From NCBI GenBank assembly GCA_026770615.1, contig MU631316.1:320904-340802 (forward strand): a stretch of 19,899 bases of DNA. Direction: 5' to 3'. The DNA comes from Pavlovales sp. CCMP2436 (lineage: Eukaryota; Haptophyta; Pavlovophyceae; Pavlovales). The notes under the pieces were generated by a model that was given only the letters and a program-made list of their open reading frames with translations, was not told where the DNA came from and did no database searches. Both the position numbers and the translations under genes were made by a program. This document shows, piece after piece, positions 8,850-15,843 of this stretch (position 1 is the first letter of the stretch; the number at the start of each line of letters is the position of its first letter).

Positions 8850-9380
8850 AGTCTTACCTTCACTTTTAGCACGTTTTTGCCGTTTATTTTGTTTACCGCC
8901 GTTACACACCGGTTTTTTTCCCGCACGTTGTTCAAAAGGCGGCGTGTGACTCGTCGTGGTGTTGACTGAGTTGTGTCCAAAGCGCCGATCGTGAATCAAT
9001 CGCCTTCCGCGATCTCGAGCGTTCCACCGGGTCGTACTTTCAGCAGATTTTGAAAAATCGTACTTCACTTTTAGCACATAGCCTATAAGCACCGGGGTGC
9101 GGCTACTATCCGCCCAATAAAGTACGTCACATTGGGTGCACACTCCGTATGGAGGCCTTCCCGACGTCCCCGCGGGCTGAAAAGTCAGGGCCCAGTCGCT
9201 AAGCCGCCGGGGCACATTTGGCCAGCTGACAAGCGCCCACTAAGTGTTGGATACGGCCCTGATGCGTCTCTCAGCCTAGTCCTCTCGGCGCTAGCTGGAG
9301 ACAGCACTCGCTCCGCGCGAGTGGCCAGCAGGGGCAACGATGGTGAAAGTAACTGCAAAAGACGAAAAGACGACGCCTGT
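8850..9380. other. Unassigned spacer
   Basis: Minus-strand frames between 8829 and 9215 are open for about 130 codons and include a readable PPYGVCTQCDVLYWADSSRT stretch, but there is no GC3 bias and no recognised domain. The phrase ACTTCACTTTTAGCAC occurs twice (about 8867 and 9062), giving a short direct repeat about 195 bases apart. It may be a remnant of a mobile element. Confidence 0.35.
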
Positions 9381-9382
9381 GC

Positions 9383-9690
9383 AACCTTCATCAGCGCCTG
9401 TGATTATGGATATGATTAATTAAAGTTACATGGTCAGAAGCATTTTATTAATGATATGATCCGATAAGGACTCACTTAGATGAAAGAAGCCACCTTCACC
9501 AGCGCCTGCGATTAAGCATTTAATTCATGACATGAAAAAGCTACATGGTCAAGCATTTTCTTAATGATTATATTTTGATGATTATTTCCATGACATGAGT
9601 TACAGGGCCAAACGGGCTCACCGACAAGGACTCACTTAAACAAAAAATATTACTATAACAAAAAAAAGGAGCAAACTTCACGAGCGCCTA
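9383..9690 (+). repeat. Imperfect tandem repeat, two units plus a partial third
   Basis: Each unit starts ACCTTCA(T/C)CAGCGCCTG(T/C)GATTA, passes through TACATGGTCA and AAGCATTTT, and ends ACAAGGACTCACTT (GATAAGG in unit 1). Units start at about 9382 and 9491; the third, CTTCACGAGCGCCTATTAAG at about 9677, is only the head. Unit 2 holds an extra internal block (TGATTATTTCCATGACATGA). The composition is strongly AT-rich. Confidence 0.65.
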
Positions 9691-10098
9691 TTAAGTATAC
9701 GATTAGTTATAGGGGTACGGGGTTTGTCGATAACAGATCAGAATGAAGATATTAAGCGTACGATTATTTACAGGACTGTGCCGGCTTTTGTGTGTGCCAA
9801 TGGCAAGCCTGACACAATTCAAAAAACCCCAAAAAACGAGTTCCTTTTTCGGTGCACTCTGGATTGCACCATCGGCGTTCTTTTAATATTTTTTATATCA
9901 CAAGCATTACCACCACTACTACTCTCCTTCTATTTCGTTTACTAGTCCTAGTGTACTAGTATTGCTATAACGAATACCACTAATTCGAATCGGAATTTAG
10001 ACCCAGTATTTGAAATTAATAATAATTGATTCATGAACCATGATTGACTCGAGCGCTCCGTATACAACGTAATTGAGTGATTAAATTAGTAATTCCCA
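9691..10098. other. AT-rich spacer, 3' flank of zinc-finger pseudogene
   Basis: No gene is supported. The only open frame (9724-9945, plus) lacks an ATG start, and its hydrophobic tail is simple AT-rich translation. The region lies just past the last stop of the zinc-finger array. Confidence 0.5.
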
Positions 10099-11219
10099 CT
10101 ACTCAGTGTCAGCTATGCTGCGTGCGCTTGCGCGTCCTGCCACGCGCGCACGCAGATAGTGCTGCGTGCGCTTGTGCGTCGTGAGGCTGCTCGTGGTAGT
10201 GGCCCGGTACTCGCACCCGGGCTCATCGCACGAGAATGGCCGCTCACCGCTGTGCGTGCGCTTGTGCCTCGTGAGGTCGCTCGCCTGAGTGGCCTAGAAC
10301 TCGCACCCGGGTTTGTCGCACGCGTACGGCCGCTCGCCGCTGTGCGTGCGCTTGTGCGTCGTAAGGCTGCCCCCCTCGCTGGCCCTGTAGCGCACCCCGG
10401 CTCGTCGCACGCGAATGGCCGCTCGCCGCTGTGCGTGCGCTTGTGCACCGCGAGGTCACTTGCTTGAGCTGCCCGGTACGCGCACCCGGGCTCGTCGCAC
10501 GCGAACGGCCGCTCGCCACTGTGCGTGCGCTTGTGCGTCGTGAGGCTGCTCACTTGAGCTGCCCGGTACTTGCACCCGGGCTCGTCGCACGCGAACGGCC
10601 GCTCGCCGCTGTGCGTGCGCTCGTGCGTCGTGAGGCTGCTCGTGGTAGTGGCCCGGTACTCGCAACCGGGCTCGTTGCACGCGTGCGGCCGCTCACCGCT
10701 GTGCGTGCACTTGTGCGCCGTGAGGTGGCTATTGGAGGTGGCCCGGTACTCGCAATCGGGCTCGTTGCACGCGTGCGGCCGCTCGCCGCTGTGCGTGCGA
10801 ATGTGCGTCGTGAGGCTGCTCGCGGTAGTGGCCCGGTAGTCGCACCTCGGCTCGTCGCACGCGAACGGCCGCTCGCCGCTGTGCGTGCGCTTGTGCGCCG
10901 TGAGGTGGCCCGCCTGAGCGGCCCGGTACTCGCACCCGGTCTCGTCGCACGGAAAGCTGCGCTTGGGCTCGGCATTCGGCAGCGACGCGTCATCCTCCGC
11001 AAGCTGTCGCCCGGGCCTCCAACGAGCGTGCAGTTCTCGGCGGCGCCGGGAGCCGAGTACCACCCCTTCTTCCGCAGCATCGAGCGCCCCTTCTTCCTCG
11101 GTGGCTCGAGGCTCACTCGGTCCTCGTCGTCGCTGGCCGTGCGCTCGGAGTCGGACTCGAGCTGCTCGCTCGGCGCGGGCGGATCGTCCGCCTTGCCGTC
11201 GCCCGTGCCGCCGACGAGC
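10099..11219 (-). pseudogene. C2H2 zinc-finger array, nine fingers, frame-broken
   Basis: Six perfect C2H2 fingers run in one frame from 10955 to 10416, each 30 residues (90 bases), with C-x4-C-x12-H-x3-H spacing and linker HSGERPFACDE, a DNA-binding array as in TFIIIA/Kruppel-type regulators. Finger 7 starts at 10415 but is one base short: near 10390 TGC GC then TACAGG shifts the frame. The third frame then carries finger 7's remainder, finger 8 (CDKPGCEF, TAG at 10296-10294, ATQASDLTRHKRTH) and finger 9 (CDEPGCEYRATTTSSLTTH), whose last His is lost; a stop follows at 10101-10099. Upstream an acidic linker (QLESDSERTASDDEDR) and RKKGWYSAPGAAENCTLV lie in another frame from 11219 to about 11010, so a second shift sits near 11005. 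GC3 bias follows the same frame switches. The gene lies head to head with the chromodomain gene. Confidence 0.75.
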
Positions 11220-11378
11220 GATCAGTACATCGAGGCTGCGGGTGCGCGAACCCCCGGCCCGGCCCCGCACTGTTCGCGACGCAACGACCATTTCAAATTC
11301 GAACGAAAGGGTCGTCGCGGGGGGTCAAGGAAAGAACTCGCGGCGGGGCGCTGCGGCGTGCCGTCGGGCGCTCGCGAG
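11220..11378. promoter_or_regulatory. Candidate shared promoter region of two divergent genes
   Basis: Only about 160 bases separate the 5' side of the zinc-finger pseudogene (minus) from the chromodomain ATG (plus). The interval is GC-rich with no TATA box seen. A bidirectional promoter is inferred from layout only; the true 5' end of the zinc-finger gene is not fixed. Confidence 0.3.
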
Positions 11379-12012
11379 ATGGCGGAGCCCTCCATAACGC
11401 CGTATGAGCGGGTGCGGCTCGCCCGCATCGCGCGCAACGAGGAGATGCTGCACGGGCTCGGGCTGCTCGAGGAGCCGCACCCAGCGGCTGCACCCTCGCT
11501 GGCCAAGCGCAAGCCGAACCGCGAGCGGACTGCCTCGGAGCGCGCCCCGAGCAGGGCGAGTGCGCGGCTCCGCGGTGGGGAATGGGAGGTACAACAGATC
11601 GTGGGCCGACGCACGGCGGGCAGGCGTAAGCAAGAAGTCGAGTACCGTGTTCAGTGGTTGGGCTTTTCCGTACGCACCCCCTCCTACCGACCCCAACCGT
11701 CACTGCCACCCTGCCCGTACCCTCCGTACACCCTGTTCTCCTAACCTAACAGATCGCCGGGGGTCCCCTCCAGCCTGCAGCCCCCCCCTCCTTCCCCCAG
11801 CCCAGCCCTCTTTCGGTGTGAATGACGCGATTGCCCGCCCAACCGCACCCACCCAGGACAACACGTGGGAGCCCGTGGAGAATCTTGCGAATGCGGGTGA
11901 GCTGATTCGCGAGTACAACCGGCAAGCCTTGAGCAGCCGCCGACACGGGCTCCGCACGGGCAAGGGCACAGCGCGAGTGAAGGTATCTCACTGGGATTTG
12001 TCGCTGAAGTGA
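11379..12012 (+). CDS. Chromodomain protein, two exons, 148 aa
   Basis: Exon 1 is 11379-11669 and exon 2 is 11857-12012, joined by a 187-nt intron (GTACGC...CACCCAG), phase 0. The splice makes a complete chromodomain: EWEVQQIVGRR from residue 68, VEYRVQWLGFS (87-97), then DNTWEPVENLANAGELIREY. Chromodomains bind methylated lysines on histone tails through an aromatic cage; W69, W93 and F96 fall at the cage positions, so binding looks possible. Residues 8-27 (PYERVRLARIARNEEMLHGL) and the following KRKP and Arg/Ser-rich linker form a motif I associate with algal nuclear proteins; its role is unknown. The ATG has G at +4 and the frame ends TGA. No other domain is present, so it may be a small reader protein or a chromodomain split from a retroelement integrase, though no integrase lies nearby. 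Confidence 0.85.
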
Positions 12013-12289
12013 TGGCCATCCGCGTGGGCTTGAGCCTCCACCCGCGCGAGTGCCAAGGCCCCGCCCAGATTCTCATGGAGGCCACGACCTCCTCCTGGCT
12101 ACATTCTTACTGTACGTACGAGCTCTTGCACATGCATAGTTCCATCCGCGATTGCTTACGCAAAACAATTAACTCAAGCTAAACTGGCGAACTGAGTTGG
12201 CAAACCTGGAAAACATTCACGATCGAATGATGAGATTAATTGATCAGCAGGGGTGACGACGACGAGAAACCGGCGGACCTGACTCGGTG
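12013..12289. other. Spacer after chromodomain gene
   Basis: No gene is seen. Its right side (minus strand) continues open into repeat family C copy 2, giving a DRECFPGLPTQFASLA-like tail, but no start or domain supports it. Confidence 0.4.
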
Positions 12290-12431
12290 ATGGCAACTTG
12301 GGCGAGGACGTGGGCACTTTCGGCAATGACTCAACTACGTATTTTTTTGTCAGTGGTGGGCCTTCAGCGCATAGGAGCAGCTGAAGGTACCTGCGAGTGC
12401 GGGGCACGGTGGATTCACTTGCGAATGTGAC
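12290..12431 (-). repeat. Dispersed repeat family C, copy 2
   Basis: On the minus strand this reads ATTCGCAAGTGAATCCACCG, CAGGTACCTTCAGC and GGCCCACCACTGACAAAAAA, matching 2520-2590 and 14221-14290. In frame it gives GPPLTKKYVVESLPKVPTSS, the same peptide pattern as copy 1. It lies 31 bases left of the palindromic element at 12463, which may have inserted into or beside it. Confidence 0.65.
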
Positions 12432-12457
12432 TATTAAACTTAAACTAAGTTCGTAAT

Positions 12458-12462
12458 AATAG
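12458..12462 (+). repeat. Target-site duplication AATAG, left
   Basis: AATAG directly precedes the element's first base and recurs exactly after its last base (13248-13252). Confidence 0.75.
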
Positions 12463-13247
12463 TGTTGGGATCGGCAATATCGGGCCTTCTTATCTACCAC
12501 TCGGATAGAAAAGGACGGTCAGCGCTGACCGTCCTTTTCTATCCGAGTGGTAGATAAGAAGGCCCGATATTGCGCTGACCGTCCTTTTCTATCCGAGTGG
12601 TAGATAAGAAGGCCCGATATTGCCGATCCCAACATAAGGGTATCTCCGATGGAGTGAGGTTCGACCCGGTTTGTTCTAGCTGTTGTTCCTTCAGCATGGT
12701 TTGTTCTAGCTGTTGTTCCTTCAACTTCATGCTTTCTCGCAGTGGCCCTGCATCTCGAGACGTCATCTCGTGCGGCCACCTGCTGCCTTTTGATCTCGCA
12801 GGGGGCTGTTCTAGCTGTTGTTCCTTCAGCTTCATGCCTTGTGGCTCTGCATCTCGAGACGTCATCTCGTGCGGCCACCTGACCCAGGTGGCGGCTGCCT
12901 TTTGATCTCGCAGGGGGCTGTTCTAGCTGTTGGGCTGTTCTAGCTGTTGTTCCTTCAGCTTCATGCCTTCTCGAAGTGGCTCTGCATCTGGAGCGGCTGC
13001 CTTTTGATCTCGCAGGGAGCTCCTGCGGGTGCGCGCTCCGTGCCGAATGCCGACGTGTGGAACCTTCTCGATGCTCCGAAGAAGCGCAAAGGAGAACTCC
13101 CACAACGATTCGAACCATACCCATATGTTGGGATCGGCAATATCGGGCCTTCTTATCTACCACTCGGATAGGAAATGATGGTCAGCGCTGACCGTCCTTT
13201 TCTATCCGAGTGGTAGATAAGAAGGCCCGATATTGCCGATCCCAACA
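12463..13247. mobile_element. 785-bp non-autonomous element with palindromic ends
   Basis: The element begins TGTTGGGATCGG and ends CCGATCCCAACA, flanked by AATAG duplications. Each end block is itself a palindrome of two 61-nt arms. The right block (13126-13186 / 13187-13247) is 122 bp with about four mismatches. The left block (12463-12634) is 172 bp because its second arm is preceded by an extra 49-nt copy (12524-12572) plus one base. Because the ends are palindromes they are at once direct and inverted repeats, so a TIR (MITE/foldback) and an LTR-like (TG...CA, 5-bp duplication) reading both fit. The inner flanks are also inverted (AACATAAGGGTAT versus AACATATGGGTAT on the other strand). 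The interior (12635-13125) has no transposase; it holds tandem units and a short coding-like fragment, listed separately. DNA-mediated mobilisation in trans is the simplest inference. Confidence 0.85.
12673..13020 (-). repeat. Internal tandem repeat of the palindromic element
   Basis: About two and a half imperfect units of 120-140 bp, each carrying TTCTAGCTGTTGTTCCTTCA, TCATGC, a CTCTGCATCT core and GCTGCCTTTTGATCTCGCAG. The middle units share GAGACGTCATCTCGTGCGGC. Read on the minus strand the units translate to charged, Gln-rich helices (MKLKEQQLEQ preceded by LRDQKAAA), so a coding repeat ancestor with coiled-coil character is possible. Short extra copies of the TTCTAGCTGTTG head occur at 12672, 12704 and 12919-12945. 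Confidence 0.7.
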
Positions 13248-13252
13248 AATAG
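13248..13252 (+). repeat. Target-site duplication AATAG, right
   Basis: Exact copy of 12458-12462, immediately after the terminal CCCAACA of the element. Confidence 0.75.
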
Positions 13253-13755
13253 TACGATAGTTTGCCTTAAAGCCATCGAAGGGCTCTGACCAGATTCCAA
13301 CTTAGACTTTTAGTCTTGCTGCTCGGGCTGAATCGGTCACTATGTCTTCTGAAAGTAGAACTTTATTTTTTTGAGTTACTGAACAGATGAAGTTAATTGA
13401 GAAGGCAAGGTCCTGTCGAAAAAATGATTAAAAACTAGGGAAGATCTTGACGCGCTATTATTATGTATGCCAAAGTGTAGAAAGGGGTATATATATTAGC
13501 GGCCTGCAATGGGCGACGCAGCGCTCAGACCAGCACAACATTCAGAACAGTCAGACGCCAGCTTGAAATCCTACCATAAATATTTTAGCGGCTCCGCATG
13601 GTTCAACAGGTGGTGTTCAGTCACTGGCTTGGTCGACGTCAGGCTGAGGTCGAGCGATCGACCCAAACCCTCATGCACCAGCACTCACTCCAAAGGGTGT
13701 GAGTGTGTGCGCCCCGGCCCCCACGACCCGCCTCGGCCGCCGCAGCCCTACCGTG
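13253..13755. other. Spacer, no gene supported
   Basis: The left half is AT-rich. The frame starting ATG at 13509 is open for 159 codons, but it crosses into the GC-rich tandem duplication, is Arg/Pro-rich and has no recognisable domain, so it is not annotated as a gene. Confidence 0.45.
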
Positions 13756-14080
13756 GCGGCCGCAGGGAGCAGCATCGTCGTCGTAGCCTTGGTAGCCTTG
13801 AGCGGCGTCTCCGTGTGCGGCCCGCCGCCGCGCGCAGCAGCGCCCTCCGCAAGTGCGCGACGCACATCCACTTGAGGACCCGAGCGAGACGGGTGGTCGA
13901 GAGGTGTCAGCGAGTACCTCATGTGGACAGCATCGCGACGCTGCGAGCGCGCACACTGCGGCGGCCGCAGGAAGCAGCATCGTCGTAGCCTTGGTAGCCT
14001 TGAGCGGCGTCTCCGCGTGCGGCCCGCCGCCGCGCGCAGCAGCGCGCGACGCACATCCACTTGAGGACCCGAGCGAGACG
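13756..14080. repeat. GC-rich tandem duplication, 205-bp period
   Basis: Unit 1 (13756-13891) and unit 2 (13961-14080) share GCGGCCGCAGG(G/A)AGCAGCATCG, TAGCCTTGGTAGCCTTGAGC, GCCCGCCGCCGCGCGCAGCA and CACTTGAGGACCCGAGCGAG. Unit 1 has small extra blocks (an added GTC triplet and about 10 bases near CCCTCCGCAAG). On the minus strand both translate to a similar peptide (LGSSSGCASR then ETPLKATKAT), so a duplicated exon fragment cannot be excluded. Confidence 0.75.
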
Positions 14081-14140
14081 AAAGGGGTAGACCGTAGAAA
14101 TGGGGGATGAGGAGGAATTGCCCTCATGGCCAACGATGGC

Positions 14141-14335
14141 AATTATTATAATTATTTATACTTTATTCCGCTCGAGTCCTCTCAATTCTCATCGCCGTCG
14201 GTTCATAACGACGTCACTTTCGCAAGTGAATCCGCCGTTCCAGCAGGTCTTCAGCTGCGCTGAGCTGCGCCTGCGCTGCATGACCACCACTGAAAAAAAT
14301 TACATCGTTGAGTTGCCGGACACGCCGATGTCCCT
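14141..14335 (+). repeat. Dispersed repeat family C, copy 3
   Basis: This copy is nearly identical to copy 1 from CGCCGTCGGTTCATAACG through CCAGCAGGT. It reads HRRRFITTSLSQVNPP, then after a short divergent stretch EKNYIVELPDTPMSLP. It lies within a 164-codon open frame starting ATG at 14100, but the frame's beginning is poly-Ile from ATT repeats and its end has no domain, so the repeat is annotated and the ORF is not. Confidence 0.65.
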
Positions 14336-14797
14336 GCCACATTGTTGCCGCCGCCGCCGCCATTCACGTGCCGCTGTCGTCCTCGTCCTGGAGTCGCTCA
14401 CGTTCGACTTTCACCACAGCTTAGTACCGCTTAATAAGTTCCGCCATGATCCGAGAGTTTCTCAACACTTGGCCCGGGGTCCGGTGGAGACCTGTCAGGG
14501 GACGGACGTATTTCTAAATATTTACAAACTCAGAGCCCCAGCAGGCCCAGGGTATCCCATGCCGCAGTTAACCGCTCAGTTGAACAATGTTTGAAACGCC
14601 GATGAATTAAATACAACAACACAACGACGTCAACAAAAAGTTAGCTCACGCACGCACAGCAAGTTAAATGAACAAAACGGCTAGACCTCTGAGACGGATC
14701 CTATTCAAACCTATTCAATAGGCAAGGTACACGCTGTCGCCATTTCTCTCTAGTTCGCTCTCCGGAGCTGAACCTTGGAGGTTCTTATGTATATATA
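14336..14797. other. Spacer left of the second element
   Basis: No gene is supported. The region ends in a TA-rich string (TATGTATATATA) that forms the insertion site of the element at 14798. Confidence 0.45.
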
Positions 14798-14858
14798 TGT
14801 TGGGACTAATGTGGACAACCTCCCATTATGCATATTGGGCGACCAATATGGATAATGG
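14798..14858 (+). repeat. Left terminal inverted repeat
   Basis: It pairs with 15783-15843 over 61 nt. Mismatches fall at positions 10, 14, 25 and 32 of the repeat; the inner half (ATATTGGGCGACCAATATGG and on) is exact. Confidence 0.85.
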
Positions 14859-14960
14859 TGCGTTTTCGTACAAATGTGCATATTGTGCTAGGTTGGGCGA
14901 CCAATGTAGATATTACTCTCATATGGATTTTTCGAGGCCGGGCCGGGCGCAAGCAGAAAA

Positions 14961-15545
14961 ATGCGCGCAATGCCCACCATCGACGAGGACGACGCCGATG
15001 AGGCTGAGGGGGGCAATGTCGACGTCACTCCGAGGCGCAAGCGGTTCCGCGAGGAAGCATTCGCACGGCAGGAGAAGCAGGGCGAGGAGATGCGCGCGCG
15101 AGCGCACAAGGTCGACGGAGGGGTGGTGGCGACGGGCTCGGTCGTCCACGTCTCCGTCGCGAACGTCGACCGCGGCAAGCTCGACCCTACCAATACGACT
15201 CTCGTCGTCGTCGAGCTCGTCGAGAAGAAGAAGATCGTGCTCTACCGCGTCGCGGGCTGCCACGGCGTGTGCAAAGACCTCTACACGCGTGCCTACGTAC
15301 GGCTGCTATCTGATGTCTCGCCAGTCCGCCTCGGCCTCGACACCGTCCTCCGCGATTGGCGCTCAATGCCAACTGTGCCCCTCCGGACGCTGGTCACGGC
15401 TGCGTCCGCGTCTGGCGGCCAAGGGATGCGGCGCTGCTCGTGCAAGGGCAAGTGCGACAACAACAAGTGCGCATGCAGCAAGGCAGGGCAACGCTGCAAC
15501 TCGCGGTGCCACAAGGGGAACGCGACCTGCACCAACTGCGATTGA
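14961..15545 (+). CDS. Transposon-associated cysteine-rich (KRBA2/integrase-tail-like) protein, 194 aa
   Basis: An intact ATG-to-TGA frame with strong GC3 bias, wholly inside the TIR element. Residues 1-50 are acidic, then basic and helical (DEDDADEAEG, PRRKRFREEA). Residues 60-156 hold VHVSVANVDRGKLDPTN, LYTR (107-110), LRTLVTAAS and GGQG (152-155). The tail (159-193) is a cysteine cluster C-x-C-x3-C-x4-C-x-C-x6-C-x3-C-H-x5-C-x2-C, compatible with a CXC-like zinc knuckle. From memory of the family, this order (VDRG-x-x-DP-N, LYTR, GQG, Cys cluster) closes integrase-related proteins of the KRAB-A-domain-containing-2 type and many invertebrate transposon proteins; here the integrase core is absent. 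DNA binding or target recognition is inferred. It may be a domain captured by a small transposon, or the remainder of a larger one. It starts in AAAAATG context just right of the subterminal repeats. Confidence 0.75.
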   Translation: MRAMPTIDEDDADEAEGGNVDVTPRRKRFREEAFARQEKQGEEMRARAHKVDGGVVATGSVVHVSVANVDRGKLDPTNTTLVVVELVEKKKIVLYRVAGCHGVCKDLYTRAYVRLLSDVSPVRLGLDTVLRDWRSMPTVPLRTLVTAASASGGQGMRRCSCKGKCDNNKCACSKAGQRCNSRCHKGNATCTNCD

Positions 15546-15782
15546 CATCTGAAGTTAAATCACACATGATGACTCGTGACCATATTTGCGAGGTTAATAT
15601 CCACATTGGTATGCGAATATTGGTATTCATACGCTTCCCATATTGGTATTTAGGGTCGCTCGCCAAATATGCACATTGAGCTGACTAACATGAATATTAG
15701 GGTGCAAATATGCATATTGGTCATGTCCATCGAACGAATATGCATAATCGCATGCAAATATGGATACTGGTAATTATTGGTG

Positions 15783-15843
15783 CCATTATCCATATTGGTC
15801 GCCCAATATGGATAATGAGAGGTTGTCCATATTGGTCCCAACA
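15783..15843 (-). repeat. Right terminal inverted repeat
   Basis: Reverse complement of the left end, closing with GGTCCCAACA. The exact inner half (CCATTATCCATATTGGTCGC) marks where the similarity stops at 15783. Confidence 0.85.

Larger units (their letters stand above)
14798..15843. mobile_element. 1,046-bp TIR element carrying one intact ORF
   Basis: The ends 14798-14858 and 15783-15843 are inverted repeats of 61 nt with about four mismatches, starting TGTTGGGAC. The flanks are TATA-type on both sides (TATA by the outermost symmetrical boundary), so a short target duplication is likely but its length is ambiguous in TA-repeat DNA. The subterminal zones are filled with CATATTGG / CCAATATGG variants on both strands (about 14827-14935 and 15575-15800), as in transposons whose transposase binds repeated subterminal sites. 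The interior holds a single ORF (14961-15545) and no transposase catalytic domain, so the element appears non-autonomous or relies on an unusual protein. Confidence 0.85.

Noticed and set aside
9724..9945. 73-residue hydrophobic protein
   Set aside because: It has no ATG start, an AT-driven hydrophobic tail and no conservation clue.
10431..11744. 437-codon plus-strand open frame
   Set aside because: Its first 290 codons are the antisense of the 90-bp zinc-finger repeats; only the part from 11379 is real (exon 1 of the chromodomain gene).
12635..12680. tRNA primer-binding site next to an LTR
   Set aside because: TGGAGTGAGGTTCGACCC has a TGG start but the spacing and orientation do not match the 3' end of a tRNA, and no polypurine tract or retroelement protein is present.
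12463..13247. CRISPR array (repeated palindromic blocks)
   Set aside because: Only two end blocks of differing length, no regular spacers, a eukaryotic context and a target duplication.
14100..14594. 164-codon ATG-started plus-strand frame
   Set aside because: It begins with translated ATT repeats, crosses a dispersed repeat and has no domain or GC3 bias, so only the repeat is annotated.
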